Positions 8,759 to 16,591 of a stretch of 64,000 bases of DNA are shown here, in pieces; the stretch's first letter is position 1; every line of letters begins with the position of its first letter. Where the stretch lies: the NCBI GenBank assembly GCA_964453665.1, contig CAYVQT010000009.1, positions 1 to 64,000 of the forward strand, given 5' to 3'. The notes beneath the pieces are model-generated. The model worked only from the letters and a program-made list of their open reading frames with translations, was not told the origin of the DNA and did no database searches. Position numbers and translations under genes: made by a program. The stretch is from DAOUTY01 sp964453665 (GTDB lineage: Bacteria > Chloroflexota > Dehalococcoidia > SZUA-161).

Positions 8759-8820
8759 TCGCCCTGAGCGTGTCGAAGGGAGCCCTTCGATAAACTCATG
8801 ACAGGCCTGTCGAAGGGCCG
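8759..8820. repeat. Interspersed repeat TTCGCCCTGAGCxTGTCGAAGGG
   Basis: CGCCCTGAGCGTGTCGAAGG at 8760 is nearly the same as the copy at 23275 and related to the fragment near 52870. Inside this copy CCCTTCGA and TCGAAGGG form short inverted pairs. It is a widespread kind of short intergenic repeat in environmental genomes, with no coding role. Confidence 0.6.
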
Positions 8821-8846
8821 TTCATGGTTCAACAAGCCCGGCATGA

Positions 8847-8874
8847 GTAGGGGCGTTTCGCGAAACGCCCCTAC
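8847..8874. repeat. Perfect 28-nt palindrome (GTAGGGGCG family)
   Basis: GTAGGGGCGTTTCG is followed directly by its exact reverse complement. It shares the GTAGGGGCG ends with the element at 3956-4004. Confidence 0.8.
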
Positions 8875-9140
8875 CGGTGAAACGTCCGGCGTCTTGAATG
8901 TCGGTTGCCCTAAAAATAGCATTTTCATCCTTCTTGGTGAGTACTGCAAATGCTCATGATAGATTCCAGTTACATTACGTGATAATGCATTAAGGCCTAC
9001 AGCTTCTGCATCAGGGAAAAGGGCCTCTTTTATAGTCTACCCATTTATTTGCGTTCAGCCTGATATATGGTAATCTAAATGAAGAGATGGGGTTTACTGC
9101 GGCGACGCAGCTATACAATCGAGGAAAGAGACTGTAAGGG

Positions 9141-10028
9141 ATGTCCAATCCAGCAACAGCTTATATCGGAACGTCAGGCTGGTCTTACCCCAAGGGTGAG
9201 GGCACCTGGACCGGATATTTCTATCCTAAAGGCAGGATAAACGAGCTTGAATGCTACAGCCAGTTCTTCAATGCTGTTGAGATAAACAGCACATTCTACA
9301 GGCCGCCGAATCCGGGATATGTATATAACTGGGTCCGTAGAGTGCCCGGGGACTTCCTCTTCACGGTTAAGCTGTGGCAGAAATTCACTCATCCGAAGAT
9401 GTACAGGGAGGCGACGGGAGAGGAAGCGATAATATCTCAGCAGGATGTCGATCTGTTCAACAGCAGTATCGAGCCTTTAATCAAGTACGGGAAGCTGGGC
9501 GCTCTACTGGCGCAGTTCCCGCCCAGTTTCAAGAATGAAGGATACGGACCGAAGATATTAAATGGTGTTATTCGTACTTTCGGTCAATATCGGCTCGCCG
9601 TGGAGCTAAGGCACCGCAGTTGGAGTGACGACAATAATACAGCTAAATTGCTCAGGGAAAACAATGTCGCCTGGGTGAATATAGATGAGCCCAAATTCAA
9701 GTCTTCGCTGTCGGAGGACGTGCCTGTGACGTCGGATACGGCCTATTTCCGCTTTCATGGCAGGAATGCTGAGATGTGGTGGTCGGGGGATAACGAGACA
9801 CGATACAAGTATCTTTATTCATCCGAGGAAATCGAAGAATAGGCGGGCAAAGTGAAGTCGGCTGCCAAGCAGACCGGGATACTCTTCGCATTTTTCAACA
9901 ACCACTGGCAGGGATATGCGCCCCGCAATGCGGTTGATATGATGGGTGCTCTGCAGTTGCCTTTTAAAGAACCACCTGTACAAATACCTATGAAAGACGG
10001 GGAACTGCCGCAAAGGGAAGATAGATGA
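9141..10028 (+). pseudogene. DUF72 (YecE-like) gene interrupted by an in-frame TAG codon
   Basis: The open part (9141-9842) encodes 233 aa with clear DUF72 signatures: YIGTSGWSYP, GYFYPKGRINELE, EINSTFYRPP, LAVELRHRSW and TAYFRFHGRN. A TAG at 9840-9842 ends it after SSEEIEE. The same frame then stays open for 61 more codons to a TGA at 10026-10028, and this tail carries the family's C-terminal motif FFNNHWQGYAPRNAVDM. So the domain is complete apart from one codon. Family members usually have Trp at this place (ELEEW, from memory), and TGG to TAG is one transition. Read as a nonsense mutation or a sequencing error. The biochemical role of DUF72 (a TIM-barrel family) is not established. Confidence 0.8.
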
Positions 10029-10247
10029 CAGCAACCATTTACTCTATTCTTCACATTACCTTTTAGATTTTCCGTCCGGTTCCTTTGATATACCACTGGT
10101 GTCGCGACACGTTGCATAATTGACGCCCGCTAATACGGCTGATAGAATTCCCTTAAAGGATAATGTGCATTGTTTACGCCTGGAGTTGGTCGACCTGTGT
10201 AGTTTACCCGTGAAAAAGTCCGGCATGTGTGAGAGAAGTAACTGGAT

Positions 10248-11033
10248 TTGATATACGCTGGATGTGATTTAGGGATTCTTTCGGCAAAGGTAGCCATTGT
10301 TGAAAACGGTGATATCCTTGCATTTGAGATACTTCCTTATAGAAGCCTCCCCAGGCAGGCTGCGGTTGAGGCAATGGAGAGGGCCCTGGATAAGGCGGGC
10401 ATATCTGCGAAGCAGGTAGACTACTGCCTTTCTACCGGGTTTGGCAAAAAGGCAGTCCCCTATACCGATGATATCGCTCCCGATGTGATGTGCCTTCACC
10501 GGGCGGTCAGGAAACTGAATCCCCGGGTAAGAACGGTCATAGATGTCGGCGGGCATACTTTCACGGCCTTCAATATCGACGACAATGGAAAAATAACAGA
10601 GTCCGCCATCACCGATAAGTGTGCCGCTGGAACGGGGAAGTTCATCGAAGTCATGGCAAAGGCCCTGGAGATGCCGCTTGAGGAGTTGAGTGAGGCATCG
10701 CTATCCTCGAACAATCCCCTCCGCATAACCAGTCAATGTGTTATACTCGCCGAGAGCGACGTTATCTCCTACGTCAACGATGGCTATGACCCTTATGATA
10801 TCTTTGCTGGAATTGCTTTAACCGTAGCTGACAAGATAGCGGGTCTTATCAGAAGAGTAAGTGTGAATGAGGAAGTGGCGATGGTGGGTGGAGTAGCTAA
10901 GAACAGTATCGTGGTAAGGGATTTTGAAGGAGTGCTGGGCCTGAAGCTTGCCGATCTTGTTGGAGTCGACCCTCAGATTATAGGGGCTTTCGGCGCTGCG
11001 CTCATGGCTGAAGAAGAACGGCCTGCTTCATAA
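10248..11033 (+). CDS. BadF/BadG/BcrA/BcrD-family activase (first of a pair)
   Basis: 261 aa with a TTG start at 10248 (MIYAGCDLG is the ASKHA phosphate-1 loop). Other ATPase loops are VIDVGGHTF and MVGGVAKN. The two cysteines that bridge the dimer's [4Fe-4S] cluster are both present, in DKCAAGTGKF and SQCVILAES. Such proteins use ATP to drive low-potential electrons into benzoyl-CoA reductase or 2-hydroxyacyl-CoA dehydratase. A second, divergent copy follows after 81 nt; two unequal activases are typical of the BcrA/BcrD type of benzoyl-CoA reductase. But no catalytic subunit is in the window, so the partner enzyme is unknown. Ribosome site is poor, consistent with the TTG start. Confidence 0.85.
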   Translation: MIYAGCDLGILSAKVAIVENGDILAFEILPYRSLPRQAAVEAMERALDKAGISAKQVDYCLSTGFGKKAVPYTDDIAPDVMCLHRAVRKLNPRVRTVIDVGGHTFTAFNIDDNGKITESAITDKCAAGTGKFIEVMAKALEMPLEELSEASLSSNNPLRITSQCVILAESDVISYVNDGYDPYDIFAGIALTVADKIAGLIRRVSVNEEVAMVGGVAKNSIVVRDFEGVLGLKLADLVGVDPQIIGAFGAALMAEEERPAS

Positions 11034-11114
11034 TGAAATCACAGGTAATTCCTAGCCGTAATTTTTCATAAACAGGTTTTTTCAAACTTCGATTCGGTTA
11101 AGGACAGCGGGAAA

Positions 11115-11900
11115 ATGGTTGTTGCAGGATGCGATATTGGCGCTCTGACCGCTAAAGCTGTGGTCATGAGGAATGGTGATATCCTGGGCTATGAGATAAT
11201 CAGGTCAAGAGCAAAGGCTGTTCAGTCGGCAACTAATGTCATGGATAAACTGCTCGGTAAGCTTGGCCTCTCCTATGCGGATATCGACTACTGCGTTAGC
11301 ACGGGGTATGGGCGTAACATCATACCTTTTTCTCATGACAATGTAAGCGAGATATCATGCCACGGGAAGGGCGCCAGTTGGCTTGTCCCCTCTATAAGGA
11401 CGATCATCGACGGTGGGGGGCAGGATTGTAAGGCGATAAGGGTGGACGAGAAGGGCAATGTCGAGGACTTTCGTATGAACACGAAATGTGCCGCCGGGAC
11501 GGGGAGGTCTCTGGAGCTCATGGCTGAAGGTCTCGGCGTTGAAGTCTCTCAACTCGGGCCTCTCTCGCTTGAGGCGTCTGACCCTGTTGTGTTACAGGAG
11601 CCCTGCTGCATCATAACCGAAATTGAGATCAGGCACCTGGTTCTGGAAGGAAGAGACAGCGCCGACATCGCTGCCGGGATCAGCGATATCACCGCCCGCC
11701 GTATGCTTCATTTAGCACGCAATCTGGGTATTAAAAAAGACATCGCAATCACAGGCGGCATTTCCAAGAACGTCGGTATAGTAGACTGCCTTGAGAGAGC
11801 GCTTAAAACAAAGCTTGTGCAGTTCCCGGAAGACCCTCAAATTGTGGGAGCGCTGGGAGCGGCCATTTTAGCTGCCGATAGGGCCGGAAATTTAAGCTAA
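11115..11900 (+). CDS. BadF/BadG/BcrA/BcrD-family activase (second of a pair)
   Basis: 261 aa, same length and fold as the preceding gene but clearly diverged. ASKHA loops: MVVAGCDIGALTAK, IIDGGGQDCKAI and AITGGISKNVG. Cluster cysteines: TKCAAGTGRS and EPCCIITEIE. The pair most likely forms a heterodimer or two homodimers, with the cluster held between subunits. It is followed after 33 nt by the VOC gene, so the four genes from 10248 to 12957 look like one transcription unit for acyl-CoA chemistry. That partner enzymes are encoded elsewhere is an inference. Confidence 0.85.
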   Translation: MVVAGCDIGALTAKAVVMRNGDILGYEIIRSRAKAVQSATNVMDKLLGKLGLSYADIDYCVSTGYGRNIIPFSHDNVSEISCHGKGASWLVPSIRTIIDGGGQDCKAIRVDEKGNVEDFRMNTKCAAGTGRSLELMAEGLGVEVSQLGPLSLEASDPVVLQEPCCIITEIEIRHLVLEGRDSADIAAGISDITARRMLHLARNLGIKKDIAITGGISKNVGIVDCLERALKTKLVQFPEDPQIVGALGAAILAADRAGNLS

Positions 11901-11933
11901 GGTACTGCTGCGCTGGAGAGGTTGGGGTGATAG

Positions 11934-12494
11934 ATGGTGCCGGATACGGTTAAAAAGCGGCTGCGCCTTCCCAGGCTGGGACAGATTGGTTACGTGGTAA
12001 CCGATGTGAACGAAACCATGTCCTATTATAAAGACACATTTGGAGTGGGCCCCTGGATATTATCGGATACGAAGCCTGAGCCCTGCATTGAGAATGAAAA
12101 GGAGGTGCACCCGGTGCTGAGAATAGCGCTTGCGTCCGTTGGCCCGGTCCAGATGGAGCTTATTCAGATACTGGAAGGTGAGAGTTACCACCTGAATCAC
12201 CTCAAGGAATCCAAAGGCGGATTGCATCACCTGGGTTTTATGGTCCGGGATCTGGACAGGAGACTCGATGCCTGCCGGGAAATGGGTATAGGCATACTGC
12301 AACGGGGGACGATAAAGGATGTTGGCATGACGATAGATTATGCGTATTTAGACACTGTTGATGAGGCAGGCGTCATCATTGAGTTCATACAGTGGCGCAT
12401 CGGCCCGATACCCATGCCGATAAACAGGTTGGTGCATAATCTGGTTTGCTGGGCCGGTTCCAGGACTTTGCTTAAGGGGCGAGTAATCAAGTAA
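11934..12494 (+). CDS. VOC-superfamily (glyoxalase/methylmalonyl-CoA epimerase-like) protein
   Basis: 186 aa. Two beta-alpha-beta-beta-beta modules are visible: the first starts LGQIGYVVTDVNETMSYY, the second GGLHHLGFMVRDLDRRLD. Candidate metal ligands are the Glu in QMELIQ, a His in the HHLGFMV strand and the Glu in VIIEFIQW, as in methylmalonyl-CoA epimerase-like enzymes. The C-terminal 30 residues (PMPINRLVHNLV) are an extra tail. Context with activases and a thioesterase points to an acyl-CoA substrate, but the reaction cannot be fixed. The ATG has GGGGTGATAG just upstream. Confidence 0.7.
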   Translation: MVPDTVKKRLRLPRLGQIGYVVTDVNETMSYYKDTFGVGPWILSDTKPEPCIENEKEVHPVLRIALASVGPVQMELIQILEGESYHLNHLKESKGGLHHLGFMVRDLDRRLDACREMGIGILQRGTIKDVGMTIDYAYLDTVDEAGVIIEFIQWRIGPIPMPINRLVHNLVCWAGSRTLLKGRVIK

Positions 12495-12549
12495 ACGAAA
12501 ATTTAAGCCTCTTCCCGGGAAAGGCAATTGATATGTGGAGGAAGACCTG

Positions 12550-12957
12550 ATGCCGAAGAAAGTCCCCATGAAACTGGAAGGATTTGACCCGTTCGGTGCC
12601 CTTGTGGGATTGACCTTTACCAAGTGGGAGGAAGGGCGCAGTCAGTGCGTACTGGAAATAGATGGCAAGCTGCTGAACCCTCACAGCACGCTGCACGGGG
12701 GAGCGACTTATACCATGGCGGACTCCGGCATGGGGGCAACGCTTTACTCTTGCATTGACGAAGACGAGCTGTGTGCGACCATAGAAATCAAAATCGTCTA
12801 TTTCAAAGCAGTGACTTCCGGCACTCTCACCTGTGATACGAGACTTGTTCACAGAAGTAAGAGAATTGCTACGCTGGAGTCAGAGATAAGGCAGGGCGAG
12901 CAACTTATCGCCAAGGCGCTTGGAACCTGGTCAATATTTAAAGAGAAGAGAGATTGA
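12550..12957 (+). CDS. PaaI-type hotdog-fold thioesterase
   Basis: 135 aa from the ATG at 12550, which has GGAGG at 12537-12541; the GTG 15 nt earlier is inside that ribosome site region. The active-site segment NPHSTLHGGATYTMADSG is the PaaI/YbgC-like hotdog signature (HGG followed by an acidic residue on the central helix). IEIKIVYFKAV and the C-terminal strand ALGTWSIF complete the fold. It would hydrolyse acyl- or aryl-CoA esters, a way of releasing dead-end CoA thioesters, and fits the preceding activase and VOC genes. Exact substrate unknown. Confidence 0.8.
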   Translation: MPKKVPMKLEGFDPFGALVGLTFTKWEEGRSQCVLEIDGKLLNPHSTLHGGATYTMADSGMGATLYSCIDEDELCATIEIKIVYFKAVTSGTLTCDTRLVHRSKRIATLESEIRQGEQLIAKALGTWSIFKEKRD

Positions 12958-12958
12958 G

Positions 12959-12978
12959 CCTGTCATGTACAGGTTTTT
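12959..12978 (+). terminator. Candidate intrinsic terminator after the activase-thioesterase cluster
   Basis: CCTGT-CATGT-ACAGG followed directly by TTTTT, starting two bases after the thioesterase stop. The stem is only 5 bp, so this is weak. Confidence 0.4.
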
Positions 12979-13165
12979 ATCCCTTTCCCACATTACATAA
13001 AGTAAGGACTTTGCTCTTATCTTCCTCAGGGCCTGCTCGAAATCTTCCGATGTTCATGGCAGTCCGTTGCATGCGTTTGCCTGAAGGTGCATGGTGGTCT
13101 TCAGGCGGCAGTATCTTAGCGGCGGCGGACTGAGATTCAACCCTGAATCGCTCGCTCTGGCCCGA

Positions 13166-13193
13166 TTGTAACCAACTTGTAAACTGTTCTTAA
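13166..13193 (+). promoter_or_regulatory. 11-bp-phased direct repeat (TTGTAA x2 + TCTTAA), operator candidate
   Basis: TTGTAA at 13166-13171 and 13177-13182, then TCTTAA at 13188-13193, each exactly 11 bp apart. The same arrangement occurs at 56188 and, with a weaker third unit, at 15799. Direct repeats with 11-bp period are the usual target of PhoB/OmpR-type response regulators. It lies about 130 nt before the NTF2-like start. Confidence 0.5.
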
Positions 13194-13321
13194 TCTATCC
13201 TTTACATCTGTAACAACTCTATTAATCCTCAGGGAGTACAAAGGTATTGGTGACAGCCGGATTGACTCATCATGCCTGGAGTGCGTTCTTATTTATCAAT
13301 AAAAAGGAGGCCTGGAGGGCT

Positions 13322-13753
13322 ATGAAAGCGAATACAGAGACGGAAGCTGCGGTGATGGATGCCCTGAGGCGGTTTAACGAAGCTTATGAGAAAAAGGACG
13401 TTGATGGCGCCCTGGCACTGCTGGCGCCGGACCCTGACGGAGTCTTCATCGGTACTGGAGCGGATGAGAAGCGCGTCGGCTTAGCTGAGGCGAGGGCACA
13501 GTTCGAACGTGATTTTGCTCAGTCTGAAGTCGTATTCTGGGAGTTGGGCTGGCACTCTGTGTCAGAGGCGGGTCCGGTTGCCTGGCTGGCAGTTGACTCA
13601 ATCATTCGCGTAAAGTTCAACGGTAGGGAGATCGGGTTGCCAATTCGATTGACTGCCGTGTTAGAGAAGCGCGGGGACAGGTGGCTCTTCGTTCAATTGC
13701 ACAATTCTGTGCCGGCAGCTGATCAGAAGGTGGGCGAATCGTTCCCGGCTTAG
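13322..13753 (+). CDS. SnoaL/DUF4440-like NTF2-fold protein
   Basis: 143 aa from the ATG at 13322, which has GGAGG sequences just upstream; a longer in-frame extension to 13247 covers those sites and is not used. The layout is that of the NTF2-like superfamily: an N-terminal helix (VMDALRRFNEAYEKKDVDGALALLA), then PDGVFIGTGADEKRVG, then strands including WHSVSEAGPVAWLAVD and a final WLFVQLHNSVP. These small cone-shaped folds include ketosteroid isomerases, SnoaL cyclases and many stress proteins of unknown role. No catalytic residue can be named with safety. Confidence 0.7.
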   Translation: MKANTETEAAVMDALRRFNEAYEKKDVDGALALLAPDPDGVFIGTGADEKRVGLAEARAQFERDFAQSEVVFWELGWHSVSEAGPVAWLAVDSIIRVKFNGREIGLPIRLTAVLEKRGDRWLFVQLHNSVPAADQKVGESFPA

Positions 13754-13814
13754 TGAAGGATTTGGAGCAAGTCAGGAGAGATACCCGTGCCGTCGAGCGT
13801 AAAGGAGATGTAAT

Positions 13815-13913
13815 ATGGTCAGGATACTTACTGCGATAGTAGCTGGTATATCCGTGATGATGCTCGTCTGGCTTAGGAGGAGAAGGAGGAGCACTGCGAG
13901 AGGAGTCAACTGA
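13815..13913 (+). CDS. Very small single-pass membrane protein (32 aa)
   Basis: ATG at 13815 with AAAGGAGATG directly upstream. The product is MVRILTAIVAGISVMMLVWL followed by five basic residues in six and a short polar tail: one hydrophobic helix and a strongly basic cytoplasmic end. The stop is 2 nt before the start of the TctC-like gene, so the two are probably translationally coupled. No family recognised. Confidence 0.5.
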   Translation: MVRILTAIVAGISVMMLVWLRRRRRSTARGVN

Positions 13914-13915
13914 AA

Positions 13916-14920
13916 ATGAGAGATAAACAAACTAAGGCAACAGCCTCTATACTGCTTCTTCTGCTGGTAGCATGTGTTGGCATATCAGGCTGCGGCGGGG
14001 GGGAGGCGACCCTTTCAGAGCTTGGTTTCCCATCCAGCACCATAAATATAATCACGGGATGGCTGGGGGGCTCCGCTCAGTTTCTTGAAGCTATAGCCCC
14101 CGAGGCCGGGGAGTTACTGGGGGTGCCTGTGGTCGTGGTTGATAGGGTAGGGAACAACGGGCTGGATGCGGTCCAGGAGTTCGAGTCCCTTCCCTCGGAT
14201 GGATACACTCTTTTAACAGTGCTCGATCTCGAGGCCGCCGCTTTTGCCCAGGGAATAATGGACTTCAACCCCGCTGAAGACCTTATCCCCATTATCATTG
14301 GCAATATAGCCATCACCCAGATTTACATCCGGGCTGATGAACAGCGCTACTCTAGCTGGAACGAGCTTGTGGCCTATGCGCAGGAGCATCCGGGACTCAA
14401 GGTAGCCACCATTGGCACACCTCTGGACATGGAGAATCTCTGCTTGTCACAACTGGAGTCCGCGTTTGGGGTGCAATTCGAGCAGGTTTCCTATGAGAAG
14501 TCTCAGGACCGGTATGCTTCTCTTGTTGGAGGGCTGATAGACCTTCTTATTGAGCAGCCTGGCGATGTGAAAGAGTTCCTCGATGATGGTACGTTTAAAC
14601 CTGTTCTTACTCTATGGGATGAACGCGTCGAGGGTTTTGAGGGTGTGCCCGTCGTGGCTGAATGGGGGGTGGATTTCACTCCCCTGCTGCGCGTACGGGC
14701 GCTGGCGGTGGCAACGGGAACGCCCCAGGAGCGGGTTGACGTGCTCAAGACAGGTTTCGAGTCTGCCTTTGACAGCGAAACCTTCCAGGAATATCTGAAA
14801 GAACGGATGCTGGACATAGTACCATATCCTGAAGATTCGGCAGCTACCATGAGGGAGCTGGTTGAGACCTATCAGCGCCTGTACGAGGAACTCTTACTTG
14901 ATGGAATTATAAGCGAGTAA
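13916..14920 (+). CDS. Tripartite tricarboxylate transporter (Bug/TctC) substrate-binding lipoprotein
   Basis: 334 aa. Signal peptide with lipobox ISGC (Cys about residue 26) and a Gly-rich linker. The mature domain shows the Bug family pattern: INIITGWLGGSAQ (the usual GGxxD-type ligand loop, here altered), VPVVVVDRVGNNGLDAV, SLPSDGYTLLTV and VATGTPQERVDVL near the end. Bug proteins bind carboxylates outside the cell and hand them to TctA/TctB. No tctA or tctB is in the window, so this is an orphan receptor, common for the family. Substrate unknown. Confidence 0.8.
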   Translation: MRDKQTKATASILLLLLVACVGISGCGGGEATLSELGFPSSTINIITGWLGGSAQFLEAIAPEAGELLGVPVVVVDRVGNNGLDAVQEFESLPSDGYTLLTVLDLEAAAFAQGIMDFNPAEDLIPIIIGNIAITQIYIRADEQRYSSWNELVAYAQEHPGLKVATIGTPLDMENLCLSQLESAFGVQFEQVSYEKSQDRYASLVGGLIDLLIEQPGDVKEFLDDGTFKPVLTLWDERVEGFEGVPVVAEWGVDFTPLLRVRALAVATGTPQERVDVLKTGFESAFDSETFQEYLKERMLDIVPYPEDSAATMRELVETYQRLYEELLLDGIISE

Positions 14921-14992
14921 ATATTTATGGCACAGGCGCGGCAGGTCAGCCCTAAAACTGCGCATTGGGAGTATACTTACTAAGGGAATGTT

Positions 14993-15793
14993 ATGAATGC
15001 CGTTTATTTACAGAAGACCGGGGATAGAGAGGCATTTGTCAGAAAGGTATTCGAGCATTTCGAGATTCGGAGGAAGGTTGCCGGGAAGCGAGTGCTGGTC
15101 AAGCCAAACATTGTCTCCAACGAGCCTTACCCCACTACTACTCACCCCGACACGGTGGAAGCCTGCCTTGAGTTGCTTCGAGGGCTTGCGAATGAGGTCA
15201 TTGTAGCTGATGGCCCGGCATTTGATGCGCGTGATCCTGAATACCTGGTTGAAGAGCATGTATTGAGGGAGAGCTGTGACAAATATGGAATCGAGTTGCT
15301 TGACCTGTTAAGCAAAGGGATCAGGAAGGTGAAAACGCAAAGCCTGGAGCTGGAGGTGTCGCTGATGGCCTTCGAGTATGACTTTATTATCTCGCTGCCG
15401 GTGCTCAAGACTCACAGCGTCTGCGGCATGACCGGGGCTCTTAAGAACCAGCTCGGCTTTCTTTCACTATCGCAGAAAAGCCACTTACATTACGACGGTG
15501 ATGTTCACAGAATCATCGCAGAATTGAATCAGGTCGTCAAACCTGGTCTGCATATCGTGGATGCGATACAGACCATGGTAACTACGAACGAGGTCAGGCA
15601 TGGAGGCAGGACCGTAGCTCTGGGCTATATGCTTGCCGGGGTCAATCCCGTGAGCCTGGACGCTGTGGGGCTGGAGTTGCTGGCAAAGGTCGAGCCGAAA
15701 CTGAAAGGCAAGCGCGTCAATGATATTTTACATATAAAACACGCTATTGAAATATCCGGCTGGAACGCAATATACGGGCTTATTGAGTGGTAG
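14993..15793 (+). CDS. DUF362 protein without ferredoxin domain
   Basis: 266 aa. Typical DUF362 blocks are KRVLVKPNIVSNEPYPTTTH, HPDTVEACLELL, IVADGPAFDARDP, IISLPVLKTHSVCGMTGALKN and GVNPVSLDAVGLELL. Unlike the paralogue at 37077 it has no [4Fe-4S] ferredoxin insert. The family is found widely in anaerobes, often fused to ferredoxins, and its reaction is not settled. It follows the TctC-like gene by 72 nt on the same strand and may be cotranscribed. Confidence 0.8.
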   Translation: MNAVYLQKTGDREAFVRKVFEHFEIRRKVAGKRVLVKPNIVSNEPYPTTTHPDTVEACLELLRGLANEVIVADGPAFDARDPEYLVEEHVLRESCDKYGIELLDLLSKGIRKVKTQSLELEVSLMAFEYDFIISLPVLKTHSVCGMTGALKNQLGFLSLSQKSHLHYDGDVHRIIAELNQVVKPGLHIVDAIQTMVTTNEVRHGGRTVALGYMLAGVNPVSLDAVGLELLAKVEPKLKGKRVNDILHIKHAIEISGWNAIYGLIEW

Positions 15794-15798
15794 GGCAA

Positions 15799-15826
15799 TT
15801 GTAACCTATTTGTAATCTCCCAGTTA
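15799..15826 (+). promoter_or_regulatory. 11-bp-phased TTGTAA direct repeat upstream of the GYD gene
   Basis: TTGTAA at 15799-15804 and 15810-15815, exactly 11 bp apart; the third position (15821-15826, CAGTTA) is degenerate. A TATATA stretch follows about 14 nt after the second unit. Same pattern as at 13166 and 56188. The site also lies just downstream of the DUF362 stop. Confidence 0.45.
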
Positions 15827-15966
15827 TTTTTATATACGCATTATTTAGCGGTTTTTAATCTCATGTGTGTACAATAGCGGCGATGATCCAATTCGGCATC
15901 CTGAACGTGCTATCCCGTGACGTTTGAATTACCAAATTTTTGTCAGATTATATGGGAGGTGTCGCT

Positions 15967-16260
15967 ATGTCAGTCTATATAATTCTCGGTAAATATACTC
16001 ACGAAGGAATCACCGCAATTAAGGACTCCACACAGCGCTTAGAGGCTGCGCGGGGAACAATGAAATCGCTTGGAGGAGAGCTCAAGGATTTCTACTACAC
16101 TATGGGACGATATGACTTCATCTCAATTTGCGAGGCGCCAAGCAATGAGGCCGCTATGCAGTTTATGATTGAAATTGGCAGCAGGGGCGCGGTTAGCACC
16201 GAAACGCTTATAGCACTTCCCGCCGGAGAAGGTGCAGAGCTTATTAAGAAGCTGTCATAA
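15967..16260 (+). CDS. GYD-domain protein
   Basis: 97 aa from the ATG at 15967 with GGGAGGTGTCGCT upstream; a longer start at 15940 includes the ribosome site. The sequence MSVYIILGKYTHEGITAIKD, the helix ending SLGGELKDFYYTMGRYDF and the terminal ETLIALPAGEGAEL match the GYD family (named for its GxYD-like box, here GRYDF). These are small ferredoxin-like-fold alpha/beta proteins of about 95 aa, of unknown function, related in fold to stress-responsive A/B barrels. Stand-alone gene. Confidence 0.8.
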   Translation: MSVYIILGKYTHEGITAIKDSTQRLEAARGTMKSLGGELKDFYYTMGRYDFISICEAPSNEAAMQFMIEIGSRGAVSTETLIALPAGEGAELIKKLS

Positions 16261-16591
16261 GCCGTTAGCAATTCCCATCGGTTCCCCCTTTTAAAAAGCC
16301 TCTATTGGCCTTATCTTAGGTTGCGGCCTGTCCCTGTCTAATGCTGCTCCAATTTGGCCTGATCTTGGATCGTATATGGCCGCGACCTTCCCCGTTTAGA
16401 CTTCCCAGAGACAATCACCTGCCGTTTGATTATAGGGAATAGTACCTTTTCCTATCTGCTATTAAACTCTTGGGTGATTGTTAACCAACGTTCAGCCATG
16501 ATAGGCTTTGAGGAGACATGAGTATGTCTTTACAGCAAATGGGGGCAGGGTAATAGGGCCTTTGGCCGTTTGAGAATTGGAGAGTGGCGGG
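16261..16591. other. 331-base leader region before the six-PAS kinase
   Basis: No gene of normal size. ACAATCACC and GGTGATTGT near 16410 and 16475 form a long-range inverted pair. An 11-codon frame, 16518-16553 (MSMSLQQMGAG), has GAGGAG just before its ATG and could be a leader peptide for the kinase; the evidence is only the ribosome site. Confidence 0.35.

Larger units (their letters stand above)
8644..9140. other. Non-coding divergent intergenic region rich in repeats
   Basis: About 500 bases between divergent genes. It holds three palindromic elements, listed separately, and presumably the promoters of both flanking genes. A 73-codon open frame across the repeats (8728-8949) is not supported. 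Confidence 0.6.

Noticed and set aside
8728..8949. 73-codon frame
   Set aside because: Runs across three dispersed repeats; no ribosome site or family.
9840..9842. TAG in the DUF72 gene as a pyrrolysine codon
   Set aside because: No pyl genes are seen, several normal genes here end in TAG, and the site is a Trp position explained by one base change. Kept only as a side idea.
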